From: Closterium sp. Naga37s-1
Lineage: Eukaryota; Streptophyta; Zygnematophyceae; Desmidiales; Closteriaceae
Direction of reading: 5' to 3'
Length of the DNA: 64,000 nt
Assembly (NCBI GenBank): GCA_947471745.1
Contig: CANJKZ010000820.1
Coordinates: forward strand, 317,501 to 381,500
Below, one piece after another: positions 46,525-56,365 of this stretch. The translations under genes and the position numbers were made by a program. The notes beneath the pieces are model-generated. The model made no database searches. It saw only the letters and a program-made list of their open reading frames with translations, and was not told the DNA's origin. Position 1 is the first letter of the stretch. Every line of letters begins with the position of its first letter.

Positions 46525-47600
46525 CACTCAAAACCAGCTGATCCGATGACCATGAGCTTTCCCTCCAACGGCTAGCTAGGGTTCCCTCGCATTGGCCTAT
46601 CCAGCCGACATCAACCACACAATCCGCTGCGCCGCGTTACGACATGTCGGTTTGCCGCCAAGAGATATCGTTCGAACGTTCACCCCATCGATCTGAGCCC
46701 TTCACCTCTTTTGCCTTAGAAGGATCCGACGGTCACATCTCCCTCCTCATTTCATTGGACATTGATGGCCATTCCTCCTAGAGGTGTCGGCGTTGTTGCC
46801 TCGATAGGAATACCAGGCACGTGACGTTGATGCAAAGTTGTCCGCAGCAGTTGATTTTTTCTTTTGGGGTAGGAGGTTGGGGGTGGTAAGGCGGTGGGGG
46901 TGGGAGAAGAAAGCAAGTTTTCTCGTAAGCTTTCCTAGTAGGCAGTTTTAGCCGTTAAACGATGCTCTTTTAGCTAAAATATCTCTTCCAAGCATGAAGA
47001 TTTGCAGCTCGGTTCAGACCCCAATCATTCCGCCTCCAGACAATCTCTTCCTGCATGCCATTCCCGTACCTCCACACATTCCATTTCCCAACGGATTTCG
47101 CCTTTCTCAACGCAACGTCTCCTGCTAGCCCCCCTCTGCTCTCTCATTCTCGTGTTCCATTTTCCTTCATTTTTCCTAGTTAGCCTACACGGATCTCAAG
47201 TTCGGCTGCTGCCAGCACGAGTGTTGCTTCTGGAGTTCGTGCTGCGTTGACGTTCGGATCCAATTGTCTAGTTATTCTGCGAGTAACGAATATTATTCGT
47301 ACAGTAAGTTGAACGTTCCAAGGCCAACCGTTCCGTTTTTCTTTTATCGTTAGACAACTGATTCCACTCTCTGCTTTTCCGCAAAAACGTTCGAAATCGC
47401 TTCGAATCAATAACATCTGCTTCGATTCAAGACATTTCATCAGCACGCTCTTCAGTTAGGCATTTCAGCACGCACCAAAGTGATCGAGTTCTCAACGTAA
47501 GTTTTAAAACGTGGCACATCTCGGCTAGAGAGTCACCTTTTTTTCTGTTTGGTTCGTATCACTTTCCAACGTTCGTGTCAATCCCCAACGTTCGTGTCGA
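46525..47600. other. Intergenic, no gene seen
   Basis: Unique sequence between the hAT element and the modular repeat zone. I see no supported gene or RNA. Confidence 0.5.
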
Positions 47601-49744
47601 TTACCAATAACAAGTATCTAATGGCTTCTTCTTCGTTTGTGCCTTGTCTCGCAGGTTCACTGCTCCGCTCTCACACGAGAGTTACTAAGTCCGGCTCAAC
47701 GCGATTCTCTTCATCCACACGTTTCCGCTCTACTGGCGTTTCCGCGCTACTGGCTCTTACTGGCGTTTCCGCTCTACTGGCGGGCAGTCAACTTCCGTGG
47801 CATGAGCTGCCAGCATCAACACTCCGTGATGTGCTGTAACGGAGATAAGTACCCAGTCCCCCTTGTCGTTCCGCATGCATGCGCCCCTCCCCACGCTCCC
47901 ACGAGCGCCTCTCGCTGCACGCCTGCTCACCACCACACGCAAGGGCTCCCCCAAATGCTCAACAGGTAACCAGGTTTGCCTAACAGGTAGTAACCCCCCC
48001 ACTGCAGGTACAAAATTTATTGTCCTTGGTACAGGTTCGGCTTTGGTACGGTTCAGACTGAGGTAATCCCCTGGGTGTGGTGCGGCAGGCGTTGCTGTCG
48101 TTGGCGCTCTCTTCTCCCATGCATGTGTGCGCCTCTGCTGCCCTCCTCCTGCTTGCCGCTTGCCTTTCCGCCCCTTCCACTCACCCATGCCGTCCCCCAC
48201 CCACCCCCCCACCCCTCTCTCACCCCTCTCCTATCCAGTCAACGTATGCGCTGCTGCTGTGGGCGCGACTGCTTCATCCCGTCAACGCCTGCGCGGCTGC
48301 TGTGGGTGCTGCTGGGTGCTGCTGGGTGCTGCTGGGTGCTGCTGAGTGCTGCTGGATGCGGGCTTTCCTGCAGTCAACGCCAACGCCAGCGGACTGTCGT
48401 GTTTCGCAGCTAAGTACCCCTCCGCGCTTGACTCGCCTCGCTGTGTCGTTTCCCTCGCATGCACGCCGCACTCTCGCCCTGCTCGCTGCAGCAGCAACAG
48501 CACCAACACCGCGGCCCTGCTCGCTGCCACACCCAAGCCCTTCTTCCCCAGCTACCAGGTTCGGACTAGGTACCCCCCTCGCTCCCCTGGTAAGAACCCC
48601 CCCCGGTTTGCAGGTGCAAAACTTTGAGCCAAGGTAATGGTGAGAGCTAGGTAAGGTTGAGACTAAGGTTCCCTTCTTGGGTGTGGCGTGGTGCAGCAGG
48701 CTTTTCTTTCGTTTCCAACACCATCCATGTTCGTGGCCCTGTGTGTTGTCGCTGTGCGTGGTGCCATGCCATTCCCACTCACTCCTAGCATGTGTGTGCG
48801 GTGGGGAGGGGTGTGGGGTCAGCACCGCCATTCCCCCACGCTCCTCCCCCGTGGCTGTGCAGGTGCGCACACCAAGGCAGGAAGGAGGGGTGGTGCGGAG
48901 GAGGTGGCAGGGGAGGGCAGGGAGCAGCAGGGGAGGGCACAAGAAACAGTCATTCGTGCGTCCTACCACGGCAAAACCGTCGTCGTCCACGATTTGTGGC
49001 ATCAAGATTGGTCGCACGGCTGTACCTCCCGCCAGCTAAGTGCCTTCTCTCTCCCTCCATTCTCTTGCTTTTCATGTCGACCTTGCACCATGCATCGCAC
49101 TCCCTCAAAACGGAACCACAGGTGGCAGCACACGAAACGTCCCACAGACCCTCCCCATTACTGGTAAAGCCCTCCCCCAGGTGAAGCCTTTTTCCAGGTA
49201 AAGCCCTTGGTAAAGACCGTAGTCTGTGGCTTGTGAGTGTGCGTCCACCAGCGGCCCTCCTTTCGCTCTTCCTCAATTCACCGCGCTTGCCTTCTCTTTT
49301 GCACTGTGCCTCCATCCGATCCCACTCACTGCCTCTCCTTGTGCAACCCTCCCCTCCTCTCCCTCCCCCCCCCTTCCTCTACCTTCTCGCACCCCGCTTC
49401 CAGGCCTCATCGCGAGCAGCAGTGGCAGACAGACGGACGTGGGGCAGCATCAGCGTTCTCCTCATGCCCCAAGCCACTGGCGCCAGGAGACAACACCCGG
49501 TGGTGCCGGCACATGCTTCACCTGCCCCCTGCACACAGCCACATAACCAGCTAAGTGCTCGCTCCTCCATGCTTCCATTCTCGCTTCGTTTGTCTGTCAT
49601 TTCTGTTTCTCTCAAAACGGAACCACCGGTGGCAGCACACAAAACGTCCCACAGACCCTCCCCATTACTGGTAAAGCCCTCCCCCAGGTGAAGCCTTTTT
49701 CCAGGTAAAGCCCTTTGGTAAAGACCGTAGTCTGTGGCTTGTGA
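47601..49744. repeat. Diverged modular repeat array, left part
   Basis: Repeating series of short blocks: a ccagctaagtgc box, a run of caggt(a/g)a words, a tctgtggcttgtg box and a block reading gtcaacaccgac...gtggccgtgcag. The blocks recur on the other side of the PLE (53866-57250), so this was one array before the PLE landed. Some blocks read like short exons (VNTDTSP..SPVAVQ), but I cannot assemble a gene and do not call one. Confidence 0.6.
49115..49256. repeat. Inverted-repeat (hairpin) unit 1
   Basis: Arms near 49115-49150 and 49221-49256, reading cccacagacc ... agtctgtgg with outer ccacaggtgg/ccaccagcgg. The interior is rich in caggt/ggtaaa words. Confidence 0.6.
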
Positions 49745-49764
49745 GTGTGCGTCCACCAGTGGCC
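49623..49764. repeat. Inverted-repeat (hairpin) unit 2, right arm cut by the PLE target duplication
   Basis: Close copy of unit 1 about 508 bp away. Its right arm (49729-49764) overlaps the first bases of the 89-bp target duplication of the PLE (from 49745). Confidence 0.65.
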
Positions 49765-49833
49765 CTCCTTTCGCTCTTCTTTAATTCACCGCGCTTGCAT
49801 GCATGCGTTCCCTTCCATAATGGTGACTCCCTC
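49745..49833. repeat. Target-site duplication of the PLE, left copy (89 bp)
   Basis: Identical over all 89 bp to 53777-53865 and abutting the element ends on both sides. Other array modules (for example 49227-49280) are clearly more diverged, so the identity is best explained as a duplication made at insertion. Confidence 0.85.
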
Positions 49834-50334
49834 TGGTCTTGGGACATGTTCTCAGCGAGCAGCAAACTTATTCAGGCTTAAAGCAAAAGATAGACAGTAA
49901 AAACCCTTCTGTAAAACTTAGATCTCAACAATCCGAGCTCAATAACTTCAGCAGTAGAGTAAAACAAACATGTTTCGGCCGTTAAGGGGCTACCCTAGCA
50001 GGCCTTCATCAGTGCTAATGAAAGAAACAGAGCTAAGCTACGCTTCAAGAAGAAACGAAGCCTCAGAAAAACTGATCTCTAGGTTATCTACACCAGGTCA
50101 GCCCGAAATACGGGGACCAGTACATGTCACCCTTGAAAATTTCTCAGGTGGCCACGTCCTCAATCCTTGGAGCGTCGTCGTTGAAGTTCGAATTCGCATC
50201 CTCGCCAGGCAGCAACTGTGGAAGTCGCGCGCGTACCAGTAACCTGTTAAGGTTACAACCAATTTGCCATGCAACAAAAATCCTCTCCACATATAATCCG
50301 CGTGTAGTGAGTCGATTTTTGAGTCGACTCAAAA
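49834..50334 (-). repeat. Downstream pseudo-LTR of the PLE
   Basis: Near-identical to 53222-53722 at a constant offset of 3,388 bp. Includes the end of ORF2, a hammerhead motif and, at its 5' edge, GAGTCGACTC (50321-50330). Confidence 0.9.
49946..50024 (-). ncRNA. Hammerhead ribozyme motif, minimal type (downstream pseudo-LTR)
   Basis: Read on the minus strand. The core CUGAUGA is the complement of 50006-50012. Stem II is GGCC...GGCC with an inner GGG/CCC pairing (49977-50005). GAAA is the complement of 49973-49976. Stem III is the self-complementary ACAUGU (49968-49973), which pairs only between two molecules. The predicted cut follows GUU at 49967. Proximal stem I is AGCA (50013-50016) with UGUU (49963-49966), four pairs including one G-U; a distal helix CUUUC/GAAG closes it. 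Minimal, dimer-type hammerheads in both flanking repeats are an established trait of PLEs. Confidence 0.72.
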
Positions 50335-52018
50335 GGACCCCTAGCCCGAGACGAGCAGACACCGAAGTGTACTGCGTCTTCAGAACTAGGGGTCCACGGG
50401 ATGGGAGAGAAATTTGTTGCCGGAGCGCCTGGTTAGCGATGGTAGTGGCGAGGAGTGTCGAACGGTGAGCGAAGGTGACGCCTTGGAAGATTGGGTGCAG
50501 AAAAGCAGGAGGGTAACCACGGTCACGAAGCCGGCCGAAGAAAGCCTTCTTCGTTGCGAGGAAAATCGCAGGTGATGTAGAGCGGAGCAGGTACCGCTTC
50601 AATTCTGCGCGAATGAAGGATTCCTTGCAGTGCCGTGGGTGGAAGGAAGCAAAGGGAAGATAGAGATACTTATTCATCGGCTTCTGAAACGTGCCGAAAT
50701 CCAAAGTACCCTGCTCCTTAAACCGCGGTCCCTTGAAGAGAACCACGTCCAGAAAATCGATGGAGCAGTCCGAAACAGACCATGTGATCCGAATGTTTGG
50801 ATCAAGCTCATTGAAGGTGCGCAGGTAGGCTTCCAAATCTGCCCGCGTCCCCGGCCATACGATTAGACCATCATCGATGTAGCGCACATGGTAAAGAGGT
50901 AACGTTCCGGTCCACTTCCCCTTCAGTAACTCATCCAGGCGGCTCATGAACAGGATCGCGAAGTAGACTGCTACAGGTGTACTCATGGCGGTGCCTCGTA
51001 GTTGGTGAAAGATCCGGCCGCCGAACTCGACAAAAGAGTTCCTCATGTCCCAACCCAGAAGGGCCATGAGAGGTGGGGTGAGTTGCGGTTTCTCCCTCAT
51101 CAGAAAACTGCTGACCGCATCAAGACCGCGCTCGATCGAAATGCTGGGGTAGAGAGCGGCTACATCATACGTCGCTAGAAGTACCGTCGTCGGAAACGTG
51201 GTGCGTTCGAGCGTTGTCAGCAGAGAGAGAGAATCCCGGAGGTACGTAGGACGATTCAAGACCAGCGGGCGAAGTTCAGCGTCAAGCCACTTGCTCACAT
51301 TAGTCGTGGCCCATGAATGTGAGGCAGCGATCGGTCGCCCCACGGGTACTTTCTTGTGAAGCTTAGGCAAGACGTAGAACGCAGCTGGCCGCCATCCCCC
51401 GGGTGGTTCCTTAAAGAAATATTTCCAGAGACTGTCTGGAAAAGCCGGTCCCCACGTCACCTTCAACTCCCGCAGCTGCTGCAGAACCCGTGGCGTCGGG
51501 TTGCGTTCAATCGGCTGGTACACTTCCGCATCTCCGAGATGTTCCATACAAAGGTCGATGTAGTGCTGCCGATCAAGGATAGTGACGCCAACGTTCTTGT
51601 CTGCAGGTTTGATGACGATGCTGCGGTCGGCGGCGAGGGAGCGCAACGCCTTGCGAATTCCTGACGAGATATTGAAACCCCGCCGTGGCGTCGTCGCTTT
51701 CAGAAGGTAAGAGAGGTCGTTGTGGGCCTCCCTGAAAACCGACTCTGGGACAGCATCCCGATCGGGTTTCCAATCTGGGTTGCGCACACGGAAGCGTGAC
51801 ATCTCAGATGAATCCCCTTTATCCTTGAAGAAAAAATGAAGAGAAATCCGTCGATGCAGTTGATCGAGGTCTGCTTCGATGGAAGGGCTCCTGGTAGGCG
51901 TTGGCACGAACTTCAATCCCATCCCGAGTGCTCGTCGCTCATCGGTCGTTAAAACCTTAGCACTCAGGTTATGCACTCCGTTGTTTCGGACCCGCGACAT
52001 GGCTTGTCGTGAAGTCAA
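50144..52018 (-). CDS. PLE ORF2: reverse transcriptase (624 aa)
   Basis: Telomerase-like reverse transcriptase of the Penelope clade. Visible motifs in order: IKPADKNVGVTILD (about residue 135), FYVLPKLHK, GRPIAASHSWATTNVSKWLD, ATYDVAALYPSI (catalytic Asp), RGTAMSTPVAVYFA, and RYIDDGLIVW (the YIDD catalytic box), then SIDFLDVVLFKG. All catalytic aspartates are present and the frame is uninterrupted. The C-terminus runs into the pseudo-LTR and shows no GIY-YIG domain. The start Met lies 35 bp after the ORF1 stop, which suggests one bicistronic transcript. Confidence 0.92.
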   Translation of the reverse strand: MTSRQAMSRVRNNGVHNLSAKVLTTDERRALGMGLKFVPTPTRSPSIEADLDQLHRRISLHFFFKDKGDSSEMSRFRVRNPDWKPDRDAVPESVFREAHNDLSYLLKATTPRRGFNISSGIRKALRSLAADRSIVIKPADKNVGVTILDRQHYIDLCMEHLGDAEVYQPIERNPTPRVLQQLRELKVTWGPAFPDSLWKYFFKEPPGGWRPAAFYVLPKLHKKVPVGRPIAASHSWATTNVSKWLDAELRPLVLNRPTYLRDSLSLLTTLERTTFPTTVLLATYDVAALYPSISIERGLDAVSSFLMREKPQLTPPLMALLGWDMRNSFVEFGGRIFHQLRGTAMSTPVAVYFAILFMSRLDELLKGKWTGTLPLYHVRYIDDGLIVWPGTRADLEAYLRTFNELDPNIRITWSVSDCSIDFLDVVLFKGPRFKEQGTLDFGTFQKPMNKYLYLPFASFHPRHCKESFIRAELKRYLLRSTSPAIFLATKKAFFGRLRDRGYPPAFLHPIFQGVTFAHRSTLLATTIANQALRQQISLPSRGPLVLKTQYTSVSARLGLGVLLSRLKNRLTTRGLYVERIFVAWQIGCNLNRLLVRARLPQLLPGEDANSNFNDDAPRIEDVAT

Positions 52019-52053
52019 ACGGCCGAACCAAAGAAGCGCGAGATCCCGCGCCG

Positions 52054-53253
52054 TTACTTCTTCTTTGGCGGCCCGTTTGCGGGGCCGCCGCCTCCGTTTT
52101 TTGGAACCCAGGCCTGCTTCGGTGCTGCTTGGCCCTTCCCCTTGCCGTCGGTAGGAGCGTCAGATTTCTTCTTTTTCCCCCGCTTCTTCTTCGCCTTGTT
52201 GTTCTGGGGCTTAGAGTCAGCGGCGGTGGCCGACGGAGAGACCTTCTTCTCCAACGCAATCTTCTGAAGCTTCGCAGATAGCTCTTTGTCCAGCTTCGCC
52301 GCGAACTCCTTGCGAAGCCGATCTTCGACCTTCTTTACGTGCTTCTGAACGATTGCGTCGACCGTCGGATCCAACTCCATTCTGTCGATCTCCTCAGCCG
52401 CGGCAGCTTTCTTCAAATCTTCAGCTTCACGTTTTTTCTGCCGTTCCAACTCCTGGATGATGATCTCATCCCTGGCGATGGCTATGTCGGACTGCGCCTT
52501 CTCGATGCAGGCCCCCTTGATCTTCCTGTACTTCTCCCTGGTAGCATCAGATACCGCCAGGTCAGGGTTCTCCGAGAGACTTTTCAGGTAGTCCTCAAGC
52601 TTTGTCGCCAGAGTCGTCACGTGCAGGTTAGAAGCCGCCAAAATCTCCTCGACCTCCATCTCCTTCGAAGCGATGAAGTCCTTCTGGATACGCTTTTGAT
52701 TCTCCAGATGAACAGCAGCAACCGAAGCTGCAGACTTTTCCCGAACAGAAGGGTATTTCGTCTGGAACTCAACTGCTTTGGTGCGAATACTGTGAAGAAG
52801 CACACCCTGTTCATCAAGCGTCTTCATCTTCTGAAGCTTGGACTTCGCCTTCAAGAGTGATTTGAAATCCGCCCGGAAACCCTTGACCGCCACCGCAGTC
52901 CAGCCTTTAAAGCGCTCAGGAATGTTGAACTGCTCAGGAACAGCCGGGTTAGCGCTCGTGGAAGCAACAGCAGGTGCTACCGCAGGAGCAGCGTTCGAAG
53001 CGGGATCCATCTCCATGGCGGGAGGAGAAAATGTTTGCTCGCCGTGCGATGTCGGTCCGCGAGTTGGTGCAGTATGTTTTGCTCCTTCAAGTTCGCGAAG
53101 GCGTTGTCGCTTGTGCGTGCGATACCCCGCGTAAGTCTTGGGAACACCTGCCTCGTGGATCACAATAGCAGAACTGCCCTCGTTAAGTTCGGCGTCGTCT
53201 GAGTCAAGCGTAAGTGCCAACTGGTCTTGGGACATGTTCTCAGCGAGCAGCAA
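52054..53253 (-). CDS. PLE ORF1: coiled-coil, basic-tailed protein (399 aa)
   Basis: No enzyme motif. The N-terminal ten codons (MLLAENMSQD) lie in the pseudo-LTR. The middle (about 150-330) is charged and heptad-like, predicted coiled coil. The tail is Lys/Gly/Pro-rich (KKKRGKKKKSD), suited to RNA binding. It probably acts as a Gag-like RNA chaperone for the element (inference). The same Met also opens a short dead-end frame from the downstream pseudo-LTR (49865). Confidence 0.8.
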   Translation of the reverse strand: MLLAENMSQDQLALTLDSDDAELNEGSSAIVIHEAGVPKTYAGYRTHKRQRLRELEGAKHTAPTRGPTSHGEQTFSPPAMEMDPASNAAPAVAPAVASTSANPAVPEQFNIPERFKGWTAVAVKGFRADFKSLLKAKSKLQKMKTLDEQGVLLHSIRTKAVEFQTKYPSVREKSAASVAAVHLENQKRIQKDFIASKEMEVEEILAASNLHVTTLATKLEDYLKSLSENPDLAVSDATREKYRKIKGACIEKAQSDIAIARDEIIIQELERQKKREAEDLKKAAAAEEIDRMELDPTVDAIVQKHVKKVEDRLRKEFAAKLDKELSAKLQKIALEKKVSPSATAADSKPQNNKAKKKRGKKKKSDAPTDGKGKGQAAPKQAWVPKNGGGGPANGPPKKK

Positions 53254-53776
53254 ACTTATTCAGGCTTAAAGCAAAAGATAGACAGTAAAAACCCTTCTGT
53301 AAAACTTAGATCTCAACAATCCGAGCTCAAGAACTTCAGCAGTAGAGTAAAACAAACATGTTTCGGCCGTTAAGGGGCTACCCTAGCAGGCCTTCATCAG
53401 TGCTAATGAAAGAAACAGAGCTAAGCTACGCTTCAAGAAGAAACGAAGCCTCAGAAAAACTGATCTCTAGGTTATCTACACCAGGTCAGCCCGAAATACG
53501 GGGACCAGTACATGTCACCCTTGAAAATTTCTCAGGTGGCCACGTCCTCAATCCTTGGAGCGTCGTCGTTGAAGTTCGAATTCGCATCCTCGCCAGGCAG
53601 CAACTGTGGAAGTCGCGCGCGTACCAGTAACCTGTTAAGGTTACAACCAATTTGCCATGCAACAAAAATCCTCTCCACATATAATCCGCGTGTAGTGAGT
53701 CGATTTTTGAGTCGACTCAAAAATCCGCGTGTAGTGAGTCGATTTTTGAGTCGACTCAAAAATCGACTCACTACAC
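53222..53776 (-). repeat. Upstream pseudo-LTR of the PLE with palindromic 5' tip
   Basis: 53222-53722 matches the downstream copy. Beyond it, a second partial copy of the tip and then its inverted complement form a perfect 50-bp palindrome (53728-53777) centred on GAGTCGACTC (53748-53757). The last base of the palindrome coincides with the first base of the target duplication. Confidence 0.85.
53334..53412 (-). ncRNA. Hammerhead ribozyme motif, minimal type (upstream pseudo-LTR)
   Basis: Same core as the downstream copy at an offset of 3,388: CUGAUGA complement at 53394-53400, GAAA complement at 53361-53364, ACAUGU at 53356-53361. No base of the core differs between copies. Cleavage here would set the 5' end of the processed element RNA. 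Confidence 0.72.
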
Positions 53777-53865
53777 GTGTGCGTCCACCAGTGGCCCTCC
53801 TTTCGCTCTTCTTTAATTCACCGCGCTTGCATGCATGCGTTCCCTTCCATAATGGTGACTCCCTC
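53777..53865. repeat. Target-site duplication of the PLE, right copy (89 bp)
   Basis: Perfect match to 49745-49833. Beyond it the sequence diverges (ccactcactgcc here versus the element on the left side). Confidence 0.85.
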
Positions 53866-54131
53866 CCACTCACTGCCTCTCCCTCCACTCCCATCCCCTC
53901 CCCTCCCTCCCCCTCCCCTCCCTTCCCCTCCCTTCCAGCCCCCCTCGCAGGACCTCAGGAGCAGCACTGCTGGTCGCCTGAGACGCCATGCCATGCCTGC
54001 TGCCCATGCTGCTTCAACTGCCTCCTGCTCTCACGCCATCAGCTAAGTACCCGTTCCTCCATGCCCTCACCCTTGCCTGCCACACCGTTTCGCTCGTTTC
54101 ATCTGCTGCTGCACCGTCCTCTTGAAAGTTC

Positions 54132-54284
54132 GCCACTGGTTGGGCACTGCTCGCATGCTACAGACCTCCCTGCTTCAGGTAATTCCCTCAGGTGCAGGTA
54201 ACCCTGTCAGGTGCAGGTACACCCTCAGATTCTTTTTCAGCTGCCCTTGGGTCTGTAGCTTGTGGCCGTGCCTTCGCCAGTGGC
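54132..54284. repeat. Inverted-repeat (hairpin) unit 3
   Basis: Left arm 54132-54167 (gccactggttgg...tacagacct), right arm 54249-54284 (gggtctgtagc...cgccagtggc). Confidence 0.65.
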
Positions 54285-54626
54285 TCCTCCTCTTCTATTG
54301 CGCTGGATTTGAAGTCATGGTTACCCGTCCAACTTGCTGCCACCACCGTGCTCTCACTAGCTCTGTGTGTGCGCATTGCAGGTAGCGGGGAGGGGTGTGG
54401 GGTCAACACCGACGCTCCCTCACGCCCCTCCCCCGTGGCCGTGCAGGGACGGACACCGGAAGGCGGGGAGGGGGGCGGCCATTGAGGGAGGCAGCTGGTG
54501 GTGCTGCTGCTGCTGGTGGTGTAGCTCTCTTCCATGCCCTCACCCTTGCCTGCCGCATCATACCTTGAACCTTTCTTGCCACCCTTTCTTTTCTGGTTGT
54601 GCTTTTGCCCTTCCCTTTTAAACCAT

Positions 54627-54779
54627 GCCACTGGTTGAGTGAAATTCACATGCCACAGACACCCGCACTTCAGGTAACCCCTTCAGGTATGCAGGTCATC
54701 CTCTCAGGTGCGTAGGTAACCCTCTCACGTGCAGGTTCTCTTGGTGTCTGTGGCGTGTGGCCTTGACTCAACCAGTGGC
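54627..54779. repeat. Inverted-repeat (hairpin) unit 4
   Basis: Left arm 54627-54663 and right arm 54743-54779 are complementary at about 32 of 37 positions (gccactggttgagt / actcaaccagtggc). Confidence 0.7.
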
Positions 54780-55383
54780 TCTCCCTTGCTCTTCCAGATT
54801 TGGCAGTTTGCAGTCTCTGGCTTGTGTTGTGCCCATGCCATGCATACTGACTGCTGCCGTGTGTGTGCATTGCAGGTGGAGGGGAGGGGCGCTGGGGTCA
54901 ACACCGACACTTCCCCATGCCCCTCCCCTGTGGCCGTGCAGGCACTCGTGGGGACGGGAGGGAGACAGCAGCATGGCAATCCCACTGCAGCAAGGGAGAG
55001 TATTGGGATGGGCCTGGCCTCTCAAGGTAAGCCTCTTACCACTCTTTCCCGCTGCACTCGTTTTTTGTTAACTTGTCCCTTTGATTCGCCCTTGCCTGTT
55101 TTAAGGCCTGCACTCACTTCCCTCCGGGCCTTTTCTTCCGTTCTGCCCCCTCCCAGGTCACTCGCAATGCAGCAGAGACAACTGACGGTACCAGTAGTGG
55201 CAGCATCAGCAGCGGGGAGCGCGGAAGCAGCAGGGGAGGGGAGGGGAGGGGGAGGGAGGGGGGCATGAGGCAGCACCTCTCGGCGGCTCTTCAGCTGCCA
55301 GCTAAGTGCTTTCGCCTCCCTGGACTCACTCTTGCTTGCTTGTCGTTTTTGCATGGGCTTCTGTGTTTTATCCCTGGAGACTT

Positions 55384-55560
55384 GCCACTGGTTGGGGCCC
55401 GGTTCACAAGCCACAGACCTTCCCTGTACTCCTGGTAAACCCCCTCAGGTTAAGCCTTTCTTATACCTTACAGCCCCATCAGGTACAACCCCTACAGCAG
55501 GTTTATCCCCTCAGGTATTCTTTAAGGTCTGTGGCTTTGGGTCGTGTTTCCACCAGTGGC
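55384..55560. repeat. Inverted-repeat (hairpin) unit 5
   Basis: Left arm 55384-55420 (gccactggttgg...agccacagacct), right arm 55524-55560 (aaggtctgtggct...ccaccagtggc). The interior holds three tcaggt words. Confidence 0.7.
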
Positions 55561-56183
55561 CCCTCCCCTCGCTTGTGCTGTCTTTAAAACTCACAGTTGT
55601 CAATCCAGCTTGATTCCTTGGTTGCACACTGACAGGCTCTGTGTATGTTCATTGCACGTGGAGGGGAGGGGCGCTGGGGTCAACACCGACACTTCCCCAC
55701 GCCCTCCCCTATGGCCGTGCGTGCAGGGACTCGTGGGGACGGGAGGGACGCATCGCTGCAGCAGGTGGCAATGGCAGCCACAAGGGAGAGTATTGGGGTG
55801 GGCTCGGCCTCTCAAGGTACGTCGGCTTTCTCCTTGCCCTCAAGCTCGTTCTCTGCTGCTCGTTTCTTGTCACTCTTAGCATTAGTGCCTCCTCTGATGC
55901 TCAACTTTCTGCTTTGCCCTTGCTTGCGCCAAGGCCTGCACTCACTCGCCTCCTGTCCTTCCCTTCCGTTCTGCCCCCTTCCAGGTCACTTGCAAGTCAC
56001 CACAGAAAGCAGCAGCAGCAGCAGGCGCACAAGGAGCAGGGAGGGAAGGGAATGTCTCAGCATCTTCTGCTGCCAGTTAAGTGCCTTCTCCTCCCTGGAC
56101 TCACCCTTGCTTGTTGGTCTTTCCTCACATTGCTCGATGATTTATTTCCGCATGTGCTTTCCTGTTTTTTCCTTGAACAACCG

Positions 56184-56365
56184 GCCACAGGTTGAGTCCT
56201 GATTTGCAAGCCACAGACCACCACCCCCCTTTCTGTTGCTAAGCCCCTCAGGTTAAGCCCGCCCTAGCCCTTACAGCCCCCTCAGGTCACCCCCTACTTT
56301 CAGGTTCACCTTTCAGGTTTCCCTTGATGGTCTGTGGCTCGTGATTCTTCCCTCCACCAGTGGCC
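56184..56365. repeat. Inverted-repeat (hairpin) unit 6
   Basis: Left arm 56184-56220 (gccacaggttgagt...ccacagacca), right arm 56338-56365 (tggtctgtggct...ccagtggcc). Confidence 0.65.

Larger units (their letters stand above)
49834..53776 (-). mobile_element. Penelope-like retroelement (PLE) with two pseudo-LTRs, 3,943 bp
   Basis: Order on the minus strand: pseudo-LTR with palindromic 5' tip (53776-53222), ORF1, ORF2 (reverse transcriptase), second pseudo-LTR (50334-49834). The pseudo-LTRs are about 501 bp and differ at about one position (t49943 versus g53331), so insertion is recent. ORF1 starts inside the upstream pseudo-LTR and ORF2 ends inside the downstream one, an arrangement known for PLEs. 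No GIY-YIG endonuclease is visible in either ORF, so it belongs with endonuclease-lacking types (inference). Flanked by an 89-bp perfect duplication. Confidence 0.9.

Noticed and set aside
49834..53776. LTR retrotransposon (because of two direct repeats)
   Set aside because: The RT motifs (KPADKN, LPKLHK, YIDD), hammerhead motifs, ORFs overlapping the repeats, and absence of primer site, protease and integrase fit a Penelope-like element.
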